From contig DCWN01000015.1 of the NCBI GenBank assembly GCA_002328835.1, forward strand, positions 1 through 52,150: a stretch of 52,150 bases of DNA. The letters are read 5' to 3'. This stretch comes from Acidobacteria bacterium UBA2161. GTDB lineage: Bacteria; Acidobacteriota; Vicinamibacteria; Vicinamibacterales; UBA823. The position numbers were made by a program, and so were the translations under genes. Positions 8,047 to 15,418 of the stretch are shown here, piece by piece (the first letter of the stretch is position 1; each line of letters opens with the position of its first letter). The notes under the pieces are model-generated. The model saw nothing but the letters and a program-made list of their open reading frames with translations, was not told the origin of the DNA and made no database searches.

Positions 8047-8919
8047 TCAGGCCCTGGCCGCGGCCAGTATGTCCGGCCAGAGGGTCTCCAGGTCGGTGCC
8101 CTCGGCGCGGCGCGCGAACTTGTCCGCGAGGCGACGCGCCTGGTCCCGGGTGAACACGTTCGACCAGTCTCCCACCTCGCCCTTCCGGATGAACTCCGGC
8201 ATGCCGTCCGGACGCTTGCTCGACCAGCGTTCCGGGTCCTTCCGCATGCTGTCGAAGCTCGAGTGCCGGACGATCCGTTCGAGCGCGACCTGATCGTGCA
8301 CAGCGCGCGACGAGTCGGGGCCGAGAAACTCGCCGATCGCGACGACGGCCTCGGCCGGGGCGGCCTTCATCTGCTCGTAGGTCAAGAAGAGCAGATTGTC
8401 GTCCGTCCGATGGGCGAACCAGGGCACCAGGTTGTCGAAGTAGTCGCCGAAGTCCACCTCGCCGGCGAGAAAGTATTCGAAGAACTCATCGAACGTGCCG
8501 TCAGCGAAGTCGTAGAGCCTCACGAACCCCCGCGTGTGATGGAAGAACGAGACGGCGCAGTCGAACGGGTTGCGGGCGACGTAGACGTAGCGGGCGTCGG
8601 GATGCGACGGCGTCATGTCGAACGGGAGATGCGTCTTGATGCAGCGTGGTGCGGGGAGCCGCTCTACCGCTTCCCGGCCCACTTCCTCGAGATGCGGGAT
8701 CTCCTCCGTCATGCTGCGGCCCGCGGGCAACGGCTCGCCCTCGTGGAGGATCAGGTAGACGATGTGCTGCACCCAGGTCGTGCCGCACTTGGGATACGTG
8801 GTGATGACGATGTCGCCGGGCTGGGCGCGATACTCGCGCCCGGAGCGGAACCCCTCGACCGGGAATCCGGCGGGCATGCGAAACCCGTCGTGGACGACGT
8901 AGCGTGGTGTGGCGGTCAA
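8047..8919 (-). CDS. PAPS-dependent sulfotransferase (Sulfotransfer_1 family)
   Basis: About 290 residues. The PAPS 5'-phosphosulfate loop TYPKCGTTWVQ lies at 41-51 with Lys44, the 3'-phosphate motif YVARNPFDCAVSFFHH mid-protein, and the C-terminal RKGEVGDWSNVFT matches the family signature RKGxxGDWKNxF. It resembles cytosolic SULT-type enzymes, which transfer sulfate to small hydroxylated acceptors. The frame is open farther upstream, to 8967, but that start would lie inside tRNA-Phe (8930-9005). I therefore choose the TTG at 8919, which retains the conserved lead-in YVVHDGFRMP; the ATG at 8877 is the fallback. No clear Shine-Dalgarno is visible. It lies 10 bp after the tRNA 3' end on the same strand. 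Confidence 0.88.
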   Translation of the reverse strand: MTATPRYVVHDGFRMPAGFPVEGFRSGREYRAQPGDIVITTYPKCGTTWVQHIVYLILHEGEPLPAGRSMTEEIPHLEEVGREAVERLPAPRCIKTHLPFDMTPSHPDARYVYVARNPFDCAVSFFHHTRGFVRLYDFADGTFDEFFEYFLAGEVDFGDYFDNLVPWFAHRTDDNLLFLTYEQMKAAPAEAVVAIGEFLGPDSSRAVHDQVALERIVRHSSFDSMRKDPERWSSKRPDGMPEFIRKGEVGDWSNVFTRDQARRLADKFARRAEGTDLETLWPDILAAARA

Positions 8920-8929
8920 CGGCCAGGGT

Positions 8930-9005
8930 TGGTGCCGAGGGGCAGAATCGAACTGCCGACACCACAATTTTCAGTCGTGTGCTCTACCAACTGAGCTACC
9001 TCGGC
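8930..9005 (-). tRNA. tRNA-Phe (anticodon GAA)
   Basis: Read on the minus strand this is a full 76-nt cloverleaf with the CCA end encoded. The acceptor stem is GCCGAGG/CCTCGGC. The D-arm contains AGCTCAGTTGGTAGAGC. The anticodon arm is CACGA-CTGAAAA-TTGTG, with anticodon GAA and one G-U pair. The T-arm is GGCAG-TTCGATT-CTGCC. The 5' end overlaps the last 10 nt of the PAP2 gene, and the sulfotransferase start follows the 3' end by 10 nt. Confidence 0.97.
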
Positions 9006-9565
9006 TCCTGGGAAATCCGACCGGCAGGATCTCGACTATACCATACGGTTCCGCCGACACTGAGCGCCGCACAGGCGAAGCCGACGAGTGCGCCAGCCGC
9101 CACGTCGAGTGGATAGTGGGCGCCGAGGTAGAGGCGCGAGAGGGCGATGCCTGCGGCGAGGAGCCAGAGCGCGAGGCGCGCCGCGGGAAGCACGCGGGCC
9201 AGCGCATAGGCGCCGGCGACCGCCGTCGCGGCGTGGCCGGAGGGGAACGCGGCGCTCGGTGGCGGCGTCGTGGTTGTCAACGCAGTGACCGCCGGGTCCG
9301 TGGACGGCCGCGGGCGGGCGATCGCCGGTTTGAGCGTGGCCTCGACGACCAGAAACACCAGGATGATCGACAGGACGACCTGCCAGTAGGCCATCCAGGT
9401 CAGACGGCTCCAGGCGGCGAGAACGGCGCCCAAGGCCAGCCAGATCGCGGCGCGCTGGCCGATGGCGCTGGCGGCCGTCATCAGCCAGTCGAGCCACTCG
9501 GGGTGCGGGAGCGAGAGTATCCAGACGAGGACGCGGGCGTCGATCGTCGCGAGCGTCTCGAGCAT
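8996..9565 (-). CDS. PAP2-family membrane phosphatase
   Basis: A 189-residue membrane protein with about five hydrophobic helices. All three PAP2 acid-phosphatase motifs are present: KPAIARPRP (79-87), PSGHAATAV (108-116, His111) and SRLYLGAHYPLDV (143-155, His150). Such enzymes dephosphorylate lipid phosphates, for example undecaprenyl pyrophosphate or phosphatidylglycerol phosphate, at the outer face of the cytoplasmic membrane. It is the third gene-length unit in the minus-strand run recA, PAP2, tRNA-Phe, sulfotransferase. Its stop codon at 8996-8998 lies inside the tRNA gene. The specific lipid substrate cannot be told. Confidence 0.9.
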   Translation of the reverse strand: MLETLATIDARVLVWILSLPHPEWLDWLMTAASAIGQRAAIWLALGAVLAAWSRLTWMAYWQVVLSIILVFLVVEATLKPAIARPRPSTDPAVTALTTTTPPPSAAFPSGHAATAVAGAYALARVLPAARLALWLLAAGIALSRLYLGAHYPLDVAAGALVGFACAALSVGGTVWYSRDPAGRISQEPR

Positions 9566-9606
9566 CTGCCAGCCGCGTCTGCTGCGAGAGAGTCGGGCGA
9601 GGCGGG

Positions 9607-10662
9607 TCAGTCGGCCGTGGCCGCGGCCTCCGCCGGTGTCGAGTCGGCCGCCGGAGCGGTGAGGCCGAGCTCGGCTCGCACCTTGTCCTCGATCGCCTGG
9701 GCCGTCTCCGGGTTGGCGACCATGAAGCGTTTCGCGTTCTCGCGGCCCTGGCCGAGTCGGTCGCCCGAGTACGAAAACCAGGTTCCGCTCTTCTCGACGA
9801 TCCTGTGCTCGACCGCCAGGTCGAGCAGGTCGCCCTCGCGCGAGATGCCGAGCCCGTACATGATGTCGAATTCGGCCAGGCGGAAGGGCGGGGCGACCTT
9901 GTTCTTGACGATCTTCACGCGCGTGCGGCCGCCGACGGCGGTGTCACCGTCCTTGATCGCGCCGATCCGCCGGATGTCGATCCGGACCGACGAGTAGAAC
10001 TTGAGCGCACGGCCACCCGTCGTCGTCTCGGGGTTGCCGAACATGACGCCGATCTTCTCGCGCAGCTGGTTGATGAAGACGAGGCAGGTCTTCGACTTCG
10101 ACACCACGCCGGTCAGCTTCCGCATCGCCTTCGACATGAGCCGGGCCTGCAGGCCGACCTGCGCATCGCCCATCTCGCCGTCGATTTCGGCGCGCGGTAC
10201 CAACGCAGCGACCGAGTCGACCACGATGACGTCGACGCCGCCGGAACGGACCAGCGTCTCGACGATCTCGAGCGCTTGCTCACCGTTGTCAGGTTGGGAC
10301 ACCAGCAAGTCGTCGAGGTCGACGCCGAGCGCCGAGGCATAGGTCGAGTCGAGCGCATGCTCCGCGTCGATGAACGCGGCCATGCCGCCGACTTTCTGAG
10401 CGTTGGCGATGATCTGCAGGGCGAGCGTCGTCTTGCCCGACGACTCCGGACCGAAGATCTCGATGACGCGGCCGCGGGGCACGCCGCCGACGCCGAGGGC
10501 GTAGTCGATGCTGACGGCTCCCGTGGAGATGCTCGGGAGCTGCTCGATGGCCTCGGACGAGCCCAGCCGCATGATCGAGCCCTTGCCGAACTGTTTCTCA
10601 ATCTGTCCAACGGCGATCTCGATCGCCTTCGTACGCTCGCGCTGGGTTCGGTCCTCGGCCAT
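9607..10662 (-). CDS. recA: RecA recombinase
   Basis: A 351-residue RecA, the strand-exchange and SOS co-protease ATPase. The Walker A motif GPESSGKT is at 71-78, and the N-terminal helix, the FINQLREKIGVMFG loop region and the acidic C-terminal tail are all present. I choose the ATG at 10662, which gives the conserved start MAEDRTQRERTKAIEIAVGQ and has AAGGAG 11 bases upstream. The frame is open to a GTG at 10779, but the extra 39 residues do not resemble RecA. A sigma70 promoter lies at 10792-10820, giving a leader of about 120 nt. No convincing LexA box of a known type was seen. Confidence 0.98.
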   Translation of the reverse strand: MAEDRTQRERTKAIEIAVGQIEKQFGKGSIMRLGSSEAIEQLPSISTGAVSIDYALGVGGVPRGRVIEIFGPESSGKTTLALQIIANAQKVGGMAAFIDAEHALDSTYASALGVDLDDLLVSQPDNGEQALEIVETLVRSGGVDVIVVDSVAALVPRAEIDGEMGDAQVGLQARLMSKAMRKLTGVVSKSKTCLVFINQLREKIGVMFGNPETTTGGRALKFYSSVRIDIRRIGAIKDGDTAVGGRTRVKIVKNKVAPPFRLAEFDIMYGLGISREGDLLDLAVEHRIVEKSGTWFSYSGDRLGQGRENAKRFMVANPETAQAIEDKVRAELGLTAPAADSTPAEAAATAD

Positions 10663-11052
10663 GAGACGTGACGCTCCTTCGCTATCGAGAATCGCTGAGC
10701 GGCAACGACCGGCGATCGCCGGAGGCTGCACGGTCTTGCACGAAACTGCAGGGCGCCCGGACTTTCGCGTTCCCGCCACCCTCGTGAACGTATTCTAGGA
10801 CCGTGCCGGGCGTAAGTCAAGCGAAACTCTGCACGTGGATCTCCGTATTCCCATTGTTGACTGGCTCTTACGGACGAGGGCACTTTCGCCCCGAGGGCCG
10901 GGAATCGCTGAATTGTGAACGGTGCCAGGGCGAAACCCTGGCAGAATCTGCCGTGTTAGGGTGTGGATGCCCGACCTCTTCCCGATGCGTCCGAACGTAT
11001 GCCTTGCCGTCGTGCTGCTGTCACTCGGCCCGGCGGCCGATCTGGCCGGTAA
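10663..11052. other. 390-bp intergenic region between recA and the DUF457 gene
   Basis: It holds the recA promoter and leader (10663-10820). It also holds an 8-bp perfect hairpin at 10923-10943 (TGCCAGGG, loop CGAAA, CCCTGGCA), which lacks a T-run on either strand and so is not a typical terminator. No convincing reading frame is seen. TTGACT at 10857-10862 has no good -10 partner for the rightward gene. Confidence 0.6.
10792..10820 (-). promoter_or_regulatory. sigma70-type promoter of recA
   Basis: Minus strand TTGACT (10815-10820), a 17-bp spacer, then TAGAAT (10792-10797). This is close to consensus with optimal spacing. Predicted transcription start is near 10785, about 120 nt before the recA ATG. 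Confidence 0.75.
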
Positions 11053-11553
11053 GTGCCTTCTCCCGTAGGCCACTTTCTGGGCGGCGTGATCGCCGGGGCG
11101 GCGGTGGCACCGCGCCAGGTTCCCGCGTCGGCCAGGACCGTCTGGCGGTCTCTCGCCGTGTTCGGTCTGCTCGGCGTCGCGCCCGACCTCGACTTTCTCG
11201 TTGGCGCGCACAGCGCCTACACTCACAGCCTGGGTGCCACGGTTCTGGTCGGCCTTGCGGCCTGGGCCTTGGTTTCACCGCGCTCGGGCCTGATCGCTCT
11301 GGCGTGCGCGGCGGCGTGGGGGTCGCACCTGCTGCTCGACTGGCTCGGGACCGACGGGTCGGCGCCGATCGGTGTCATGGCGCTCTGGCCGTTCGACGCC
11401 GGCTACTACCTGTCGTCGGCCGGCTGGTTTCTGCCGATCCACCGCAACCTGGCCCAGCCCGGGATCGCGGCGCACACGCTGCGCGCGATCGGCTTGGAGT
11501 TGCTGCTGATCGGTCCGCTCGCGGCGGCGGCGATCTGGCTCCGGCGTCGCTGA
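11053..11553 (+). CDS. DUF457-family membrane-bound metal-dependent hydrolase (YdjM-like)
   Basis: A 166-residue, strongly hydrophobic protein with about four membrane segments. The family pattern of metal-binding residues is visible: the N-terminal GHFLGG, then APDLDFL, then AYTHS, then HLLLDWLGTDG. DUF457 proteins such as YdjM are inner-membrane proteins of poorly known function, predicted to be metal-dependent hydrolases. The start is taken as GTG at 11053 because it begins the conserved MPSPVGHFLGG. No strong ribosome site is visible. Divergent from recA across a 390-bp gap. Confidence 0.8.
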   Translation: MPSPVGHFLGGVIAGAAVAPRQVPASARTVWRSLAVFGLLGVAPDLDFLVGAHSAYTHSLGATVLVGLAAWALVSPRSGLIALACAAAWGSHLLLDWLGTDGSAPIGVMALWPFDAGYYLSSAGWFLPIHRNLAQPGIAAHTLRAIGLELLLIGPLAAAAIWLRRR

Positions 11554-11824
11554 CGGCCGGTGGCCTGTCTCCCGGTATGCCGCCTCCGGGTTCGTCCTTG
11601 CCCGGCCCAGGACCGGATCGACGACTTCGCGCCGTTCGCCTCGGGCACGCGGTAAACTGTAGGTCGGGCCGCCGTGGCGGTCCCGACGTCTGTGCACGGA
11701 GCCGTCGCGGGCTCGTTCGCCTGCGGCCGTCACTATTCGACACCGTCCTGGCCCTGGGGGCTGCGGTTCGACGACCGAAGCGCAGCACCGTGGAGTCGTG
11801 GCCGGACGAGCGGCGGAGGAGGCG
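11554..11824. other. 271-bp intergenic region upstream of the ABC exporter operon
   Basis: No gene is supported. An imperfect hairpin at 11666-11683 (GGGCCGCC, 2-nt loop, GGCGGTCC with one G-T pair) is the only structure noted. No clear promoter hexamers were found. Confidence 0.5.
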
Positions 11825-12601
11825 ATGACCGACGACCCAAAGGTGATGATCGAGGCGAAGGGGCTCAGCAAGTACTACGGCCCGTTCGTCGCCGTACAGG
11901 ACGTGTCCTTCGCGATTCCCGAGGGGCAGATCGTGGCCTTCCTCGGACCGAACGGCGCGGGGAAGACGACGACGATGAAGTTGCTGACGGGGTACCTGGC
12001 GCCGAGCGCGGGCCACGCGGCCATCGCGGGACACGACGTCCAGCGTGACCGCATCGCGGCGTCTCGCGCGCTCGGCTACCTGCCCGAGAACGGGCCGCTG
12101 TACCCCGACATGACGCCGCTCGAGTTGCTCGAGTTCTTTGGCGAGGCCCGCGAGATCGAGCCGGCACGTCTGAAGCGACGCATCGAAGAAGTGGCCGAAC
12201 TCTGCGCGCTCGGCCTGGTGCTCGACAAGCCGGTCGGGAAGCTGTCGCGCGGGCTGCGTCAGCGCGCCGGATTGGCGCAGGCGCTGCTGCACGATCCGGC
12301 GGTGCTCGTCATGGACGAGCCGACGGCCGGTCTCGACCCGAATCAGATCCGGGAGTTCCGCCTCAACATCCAGGACCTCGGCCAGTCGAAGACGATCTTG
12401 ATCTCGACGCACATCCTGCAAGAGGTGGATGCGATCGCCGACCGCGTGCTGTTCGTGCACAACGGCCAGCTGGTCTTCGATGGCACGACGGACGAGTTGC
12501 GTGAGGACGGTTCGCTGGAACGCCCGTTCCATCGGCTGACCCGGGAGCTGCCAGCGGGTCCCGCGACGGCCGCCGCGCCGGCGAGTGGAGCGGCGTCATG
12601 A
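11825..12601 (+). CDS. ABC transporter ATP-binding protein, GldA-like (ABC-2 type)
   Basis: A 258-residue ATPase. Walker A GPNGAGKT is at 41-48, the degenerate signature LSRGLRQRAGLAQAL and Walker B VLVMDEPTAGLDP follow, with the H-loop in ISTHIL. It energises the permease encoded next, whose start overlaps its stop by 4 bp (ATGA at 12598), so the two are translationally coupled. I choose the ATG at 11825, preceded by GGAGGAGG, over the upstream GTG at 11798. The set of this ATPase, a permease-GldG fusion and DUF4340 resembles the Bacteroidota gliding-associated Gld ABC system, but it occurs in many non-gliding bacteria. Substrate unknown. Confidence 0.92.
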   Translation: MTDDPKVMIEAKGLSKYYGPFVAVQDVSFAIPEGQIVAFLGPNGAGKTTTMKLLTGYLAPSAGHAAIAGHDVQRDRIAASRALGYLPENGPLYPDMTPLELLEFFGEAREIEPARLKRRIEEVAELCALGLVLDKPVGKLSRGLRQRAGLAQALLHDPAVLVMDEPTAGLDPNQIREFRLNIQDLGQSKTILISTHILQEVDAIADRVLFVHNGQLVFDGTTDELREDGSLERPFHRLTRELPAGPATAAAPASGAAS

Positions 12602-15384
12602 GCGACCTGGTCAACGTTGCGATCGTTCGGGCGATCGTCCGCCGGGATCTGCGGATGTACTTCAGCAATCCGTCGGGCTACGTCTTCATCACGCTGTTCA
12701 TCTTTCTCAGCGCGGCGGCGGCATTCTGGCAGGATCAGTTCTTCCTGAACAATCTGGCGAACCTCGATCAGCTCAGCCGGCTGTTCCCGTACCTCCTCAT
12801 GTTCTTCGTGCCGGCCCTGACGATGGCGGTCTGGGCCGAGGAGCGCAAGCAGGGGACCGACGAACTGCTGCTCACCTTGCCGGCGCGCGACATCGAAGTC
12901 GTCCTCGGCAAGTACTTCGCCGCCCTGGGCGTCTACGCGGCGTCGCTGGTCCTGTCGCTCAGCCACGTGTTCGTTCTGCTGTTCCTGGGCAGTCCCGACC
13001 TCGGACTGATGGTCGGCAACTACCTGGGCTACGGGCTGCTGGGGGCGGCGCTGATCGCCGTGGGCATGCTCGGCTCGCTGCTGACCGCCAACGCGACCAT
13101 CGCCTTCATTCTCGGCGCGGTATTCTGCGGCGCGCTGGTGAGCGTCGAGGCGATGGCCGCGCTCTTCAGCGACGGTCTGGCGCGGCTGGTCGCGCCGCTC
13201 GGGGTGCTGGGGCATTTTGGCGACTTCGCACGCGGCGTCGTCAGCCTGAGCGGCCTCTTCTACTTTCTCGCCGTCATCGGCGTCTTCCTGTTCCTGAACG
13301 TGCTGCTCATCGGGCGGCGCCACTGGCCGAGCGTGGCCGACGTGCTGCCGATGTGGGGCCATCAGACGGTGCGCGCCGTGGCGATCGGCATCGCGGTCAT
13401 CAGCGTCGGCGCTGTCGTGGCGCGCGCCAGCCTGCGCCTCGACGTGACGGCCGAGCGGCTGCATTCGCTCAGCGGCGAGACGCGCCGGCTGCTGTCCGAG
13501 TTGCCCGACGACCGGCCGGTGTTCATCCAGGCCTACGTCAGCCCGACCGTGCCCGAGCAGTTCGTGCAGACGCGCGAGACCGTCCTCGGCCTGCTCCGTG
13601 AAATCGATGCCGCGGGCGGGGCGCGCGTGCAGGTGCGCATCGAGGAGACCGAGCCGTTTACCGAGGCCGCCCGCGACGCGCGGGAGACCTTCGGCATCAC
13701 GCCGCAGCGGATTCCCGACCTGGCGGGGGGGCGGGCCGGATTCAACGACGTCTTCCTCGGACTGGCGTTCACCTGCGGCGCCGAAGAGCAGGTCATTCCG
13801 TTCTTCGATCGCGGCCTGCCGGCCGAGTACGAGATCGCCCGGAGCATCCGGGTGGTGGCCCGGACCGAGCGGCGCCGCATCGGCGTCGTCAATACGGGCA
13901 TCCGACTGTTCGGCGGCCTCGACTTCCAGACGATGCAGAGTACGCCGGCCTGGTCGGTTGTCGAGGAGCTGCGGAAGCAGTACGAGGTCGTCGAGATCAC
14001 GCCGAGTGAGCCGATCGCCGACGATCTCGAGGGGCTCGTGGTCGTGCTGCCGTCGTCCTTGACGCAGGAGGAGATGGATCAGGTCGAGGCCTACGCCGCG
14101 GCCGGCCGGCCGACGCTGATGCTGGTCGATCCGATGCCGACGATCGATCTGAGCCTGGCGCCGGCCGAGGAGCCGGGCGCCAATCGGAACCCGTTCATGC
14201 AGCAAGGGCAGCCCCCACCGCCGCCGAAGGGGAACGTGCAGGCCTTGATGGCGCGCCTCGGCGTGGCGTGGGATCCGACGCAAGTCGTCTGGGATGCCTA
14301 CAACCCTCATCCCGACCTGGCGCAGCTGCCCCCGGAGGTCGTGTTCGTCGGCGGGGGGAACGAGAGCGAACAGGCGTTCAATGTCGAGCACGGCGCGACC
14401 GCGGCACTCCAGGAGTTCGTCACGCTCTACCCCGGCCACGTGCGACAGGCCGTCGGGAGCGAGTACGACTTCCAGCCGCTGGCCAGCTCGGGCCGAGTCT
14501 CGGGCACGTTTCAGTACTTCCAGATGGTGCAGCGCAGTTTCTTCGGCACGCAGCTGAACCAGAACCTCCCGCATCAGCCCGATTCGAGCGAGTACGTTCT
14601 GGCCGCGCATGTCCGGTCGGCGCCGGTGGCCGGTGCTGACGACGCCGAGGATTCGTCGACCGACGAAGACGACGACGACGTCGACGCGAGCGATGGGTCC
14701 GGGAATGAGGCCGCCGAGTCCGAAGAGGCGACCACCGACGAGGCCCAGGCGGCTGGGGCGGGCGGATCCGACGGCGTGAACCTGATCGTCATTGCCGACG
14801 TCGACTTCATCTCGGAACAGTTCTTCCAGATTCGCCGCATGGGTGCGGGCAACCTGAACTTCGACAACATCACGTTCTTCCTGAACGCGATCGACGTGCT
14901 CGTGGGCGACGAGTCGTTCGTGGCGTTGCGCAACCGGCGGGTGCGGCACCGGACACTCGCGCGGGTCGAGGCCCAGACCCGCTCGTTCATCGAGCAGCGG
15001 GCGATCGAGGAAGCCCAGGCCGAAGGTGAGGCCGAGCAGGCGCTGGCCGAAGCACAGGGCCGGTTGGATGAGCGGGTGGCGGAGGTGCAGACCCGCGAGG
15101 ATCTCGATGCACGCGCGAAGGAGATCATGGCGCGCAACCTCCAGGAGGTCGAGAACCGTCGCTTCGAAGTGCTCCGGGCGAACATCGAGGCCGACAAGGA
15201 AGCGAAGATTCAGGCCAGCATGGAGACGATGGAGTCGCAGGTCCGGCAGATTCAGAGTTCGATCCGGACGCTCGCGGTGCTGTTGCCGCCGATTCCGGTC
15301 TTCGTGCTTGGGGTCATGATCTTCGTGCAGCGCCAGCGGCGTGAGCGGGAAGGCGCTGCGGCGGCGCATCGGATGCGGAGCTAG
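12598..15384 (+). CDS. ABC-2 permease fused to GldG-like auxiliary domain
   Basis: A 928-residue fusion. Residues 1-245 form a six-helix ABC-2 permease (GldF-like) with the cytoplasmic block WAEERKQGTDELLLTLP. A further membrane helix at about 262-282 begins the GldG-like part, whose long periplasmic domain (about 285-890) is anchored by a C-terminal helix near 893-912. An acidic low-complexity insert (about 678-720, rich in D, E and S) interrupts the GldG domain. A charged coiled coil follows at about 795-885 (EAQAEGEAEQALAEAQGRLD and onward). In Bacteroidota gldF and gldG are separate genes, so the single chain fixes their stoichiometry. It lies between its ATPase and the DUF4340 gene. Confidence 0.88.
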   Translation: MSDLVNVAIVRAIVRRDLRMYFSNPSGYVFITLFIFLSAAAAFWQDQFFLNNLANLDQLSRLFPYLLMFFVPALTMAVWAEERKQGTDELLLTLPARDIEVVLGKYFAALGVYAASLVLSLSHVFVLLFLGSPDLGLMVGNYLGYGLLGAALIAVGMLGSLLTANATIAFILGAVFCGALVSVEAMAALFSDGLARLVAPLGVLGHFGDFARGVVSLSGLFYFLAVIGVFLFLNVLLIGRRHWPSVADVLPMWGHQTVRAVAIGIAVISVGAVVARASLRLDVTAERLHSLSGETRRLLSELPDDRPVFIQAYVSPTVPEQFVQTRETVLGLLREIDAAGGARVQVRIEETEPFTEAARDARETFGITPQRIPDLAGGRAGFNDVFLGLAFTCGAEEQVIPFFDRGLPAEYEIARSIRVVARTERRRIGVVNTGIRLFGGLDFQTMQSTPAWSVVEELRKQYEVVEITPSEPIADDLEGLVVVLPSSLTQEEMDQVEAYAAAGRPTLMLVDPMPTIDLSLAPAEEPGANRNPFMQQGQPPPPPKGNVQALMARLGVAWDPTQVVWDAYNPHPDLAQLPPEVVFVGGGNESEQAFNVEHGATAALQEFVTLYPGHVRQAVGSEYDFQPLASSGRVSGTFQYFQMVQRSFFGTQLNQNLPHQPDSSEYVLAAHVRSAPVAGADDAEDSSTDEDDDDVDASDGSGNEAAESEEATTDEAQAAGAGGSDGVNLIVIADVDFISEQFFQIRRMGAGNLNFDNITFFLNAIDVLVGDESFVALRNRRVRHRTLARVEAQTRSFIEQRAIEEAQAEGEAEQALAEAQGRLDERVAEVQTREDLDARAKEIMARNLQEVENRRFEVLRANIEADKEAKIQASMETMESQVRQIQSSIRTLAVLLPPIPVFVLGVMIFVQRQRREREGAAAAHRMRS

Positions 15385-15418
15385 GCGTCGGGAGGCCGGG
15401 GCTGGGAAGGACCGAAGG

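Noticed and set aside
8920..8967. Longer sulfotransferase starting at 8967
   Set aside because: The start would lie within tRNA-Phe; the residues encoded by the tRNA are not family-like.
10663..10779. N-terminal extension of RecA to the GTG at 10779
   Set aside because: The extra 39 residues are not RecA-like. The ATG at 10662 has a ribosome site and the conserved N-terminus.
10786..10795. GAACGTATTC inverted repeat over the recA -10, considered as a LexA box
   Set aside because: The half-sites are only 2 bp apart with one mismatch. It does not match GAAC-N4-GTTC, CTGT-N8-ACAG or GTTC-N7-GTTC.
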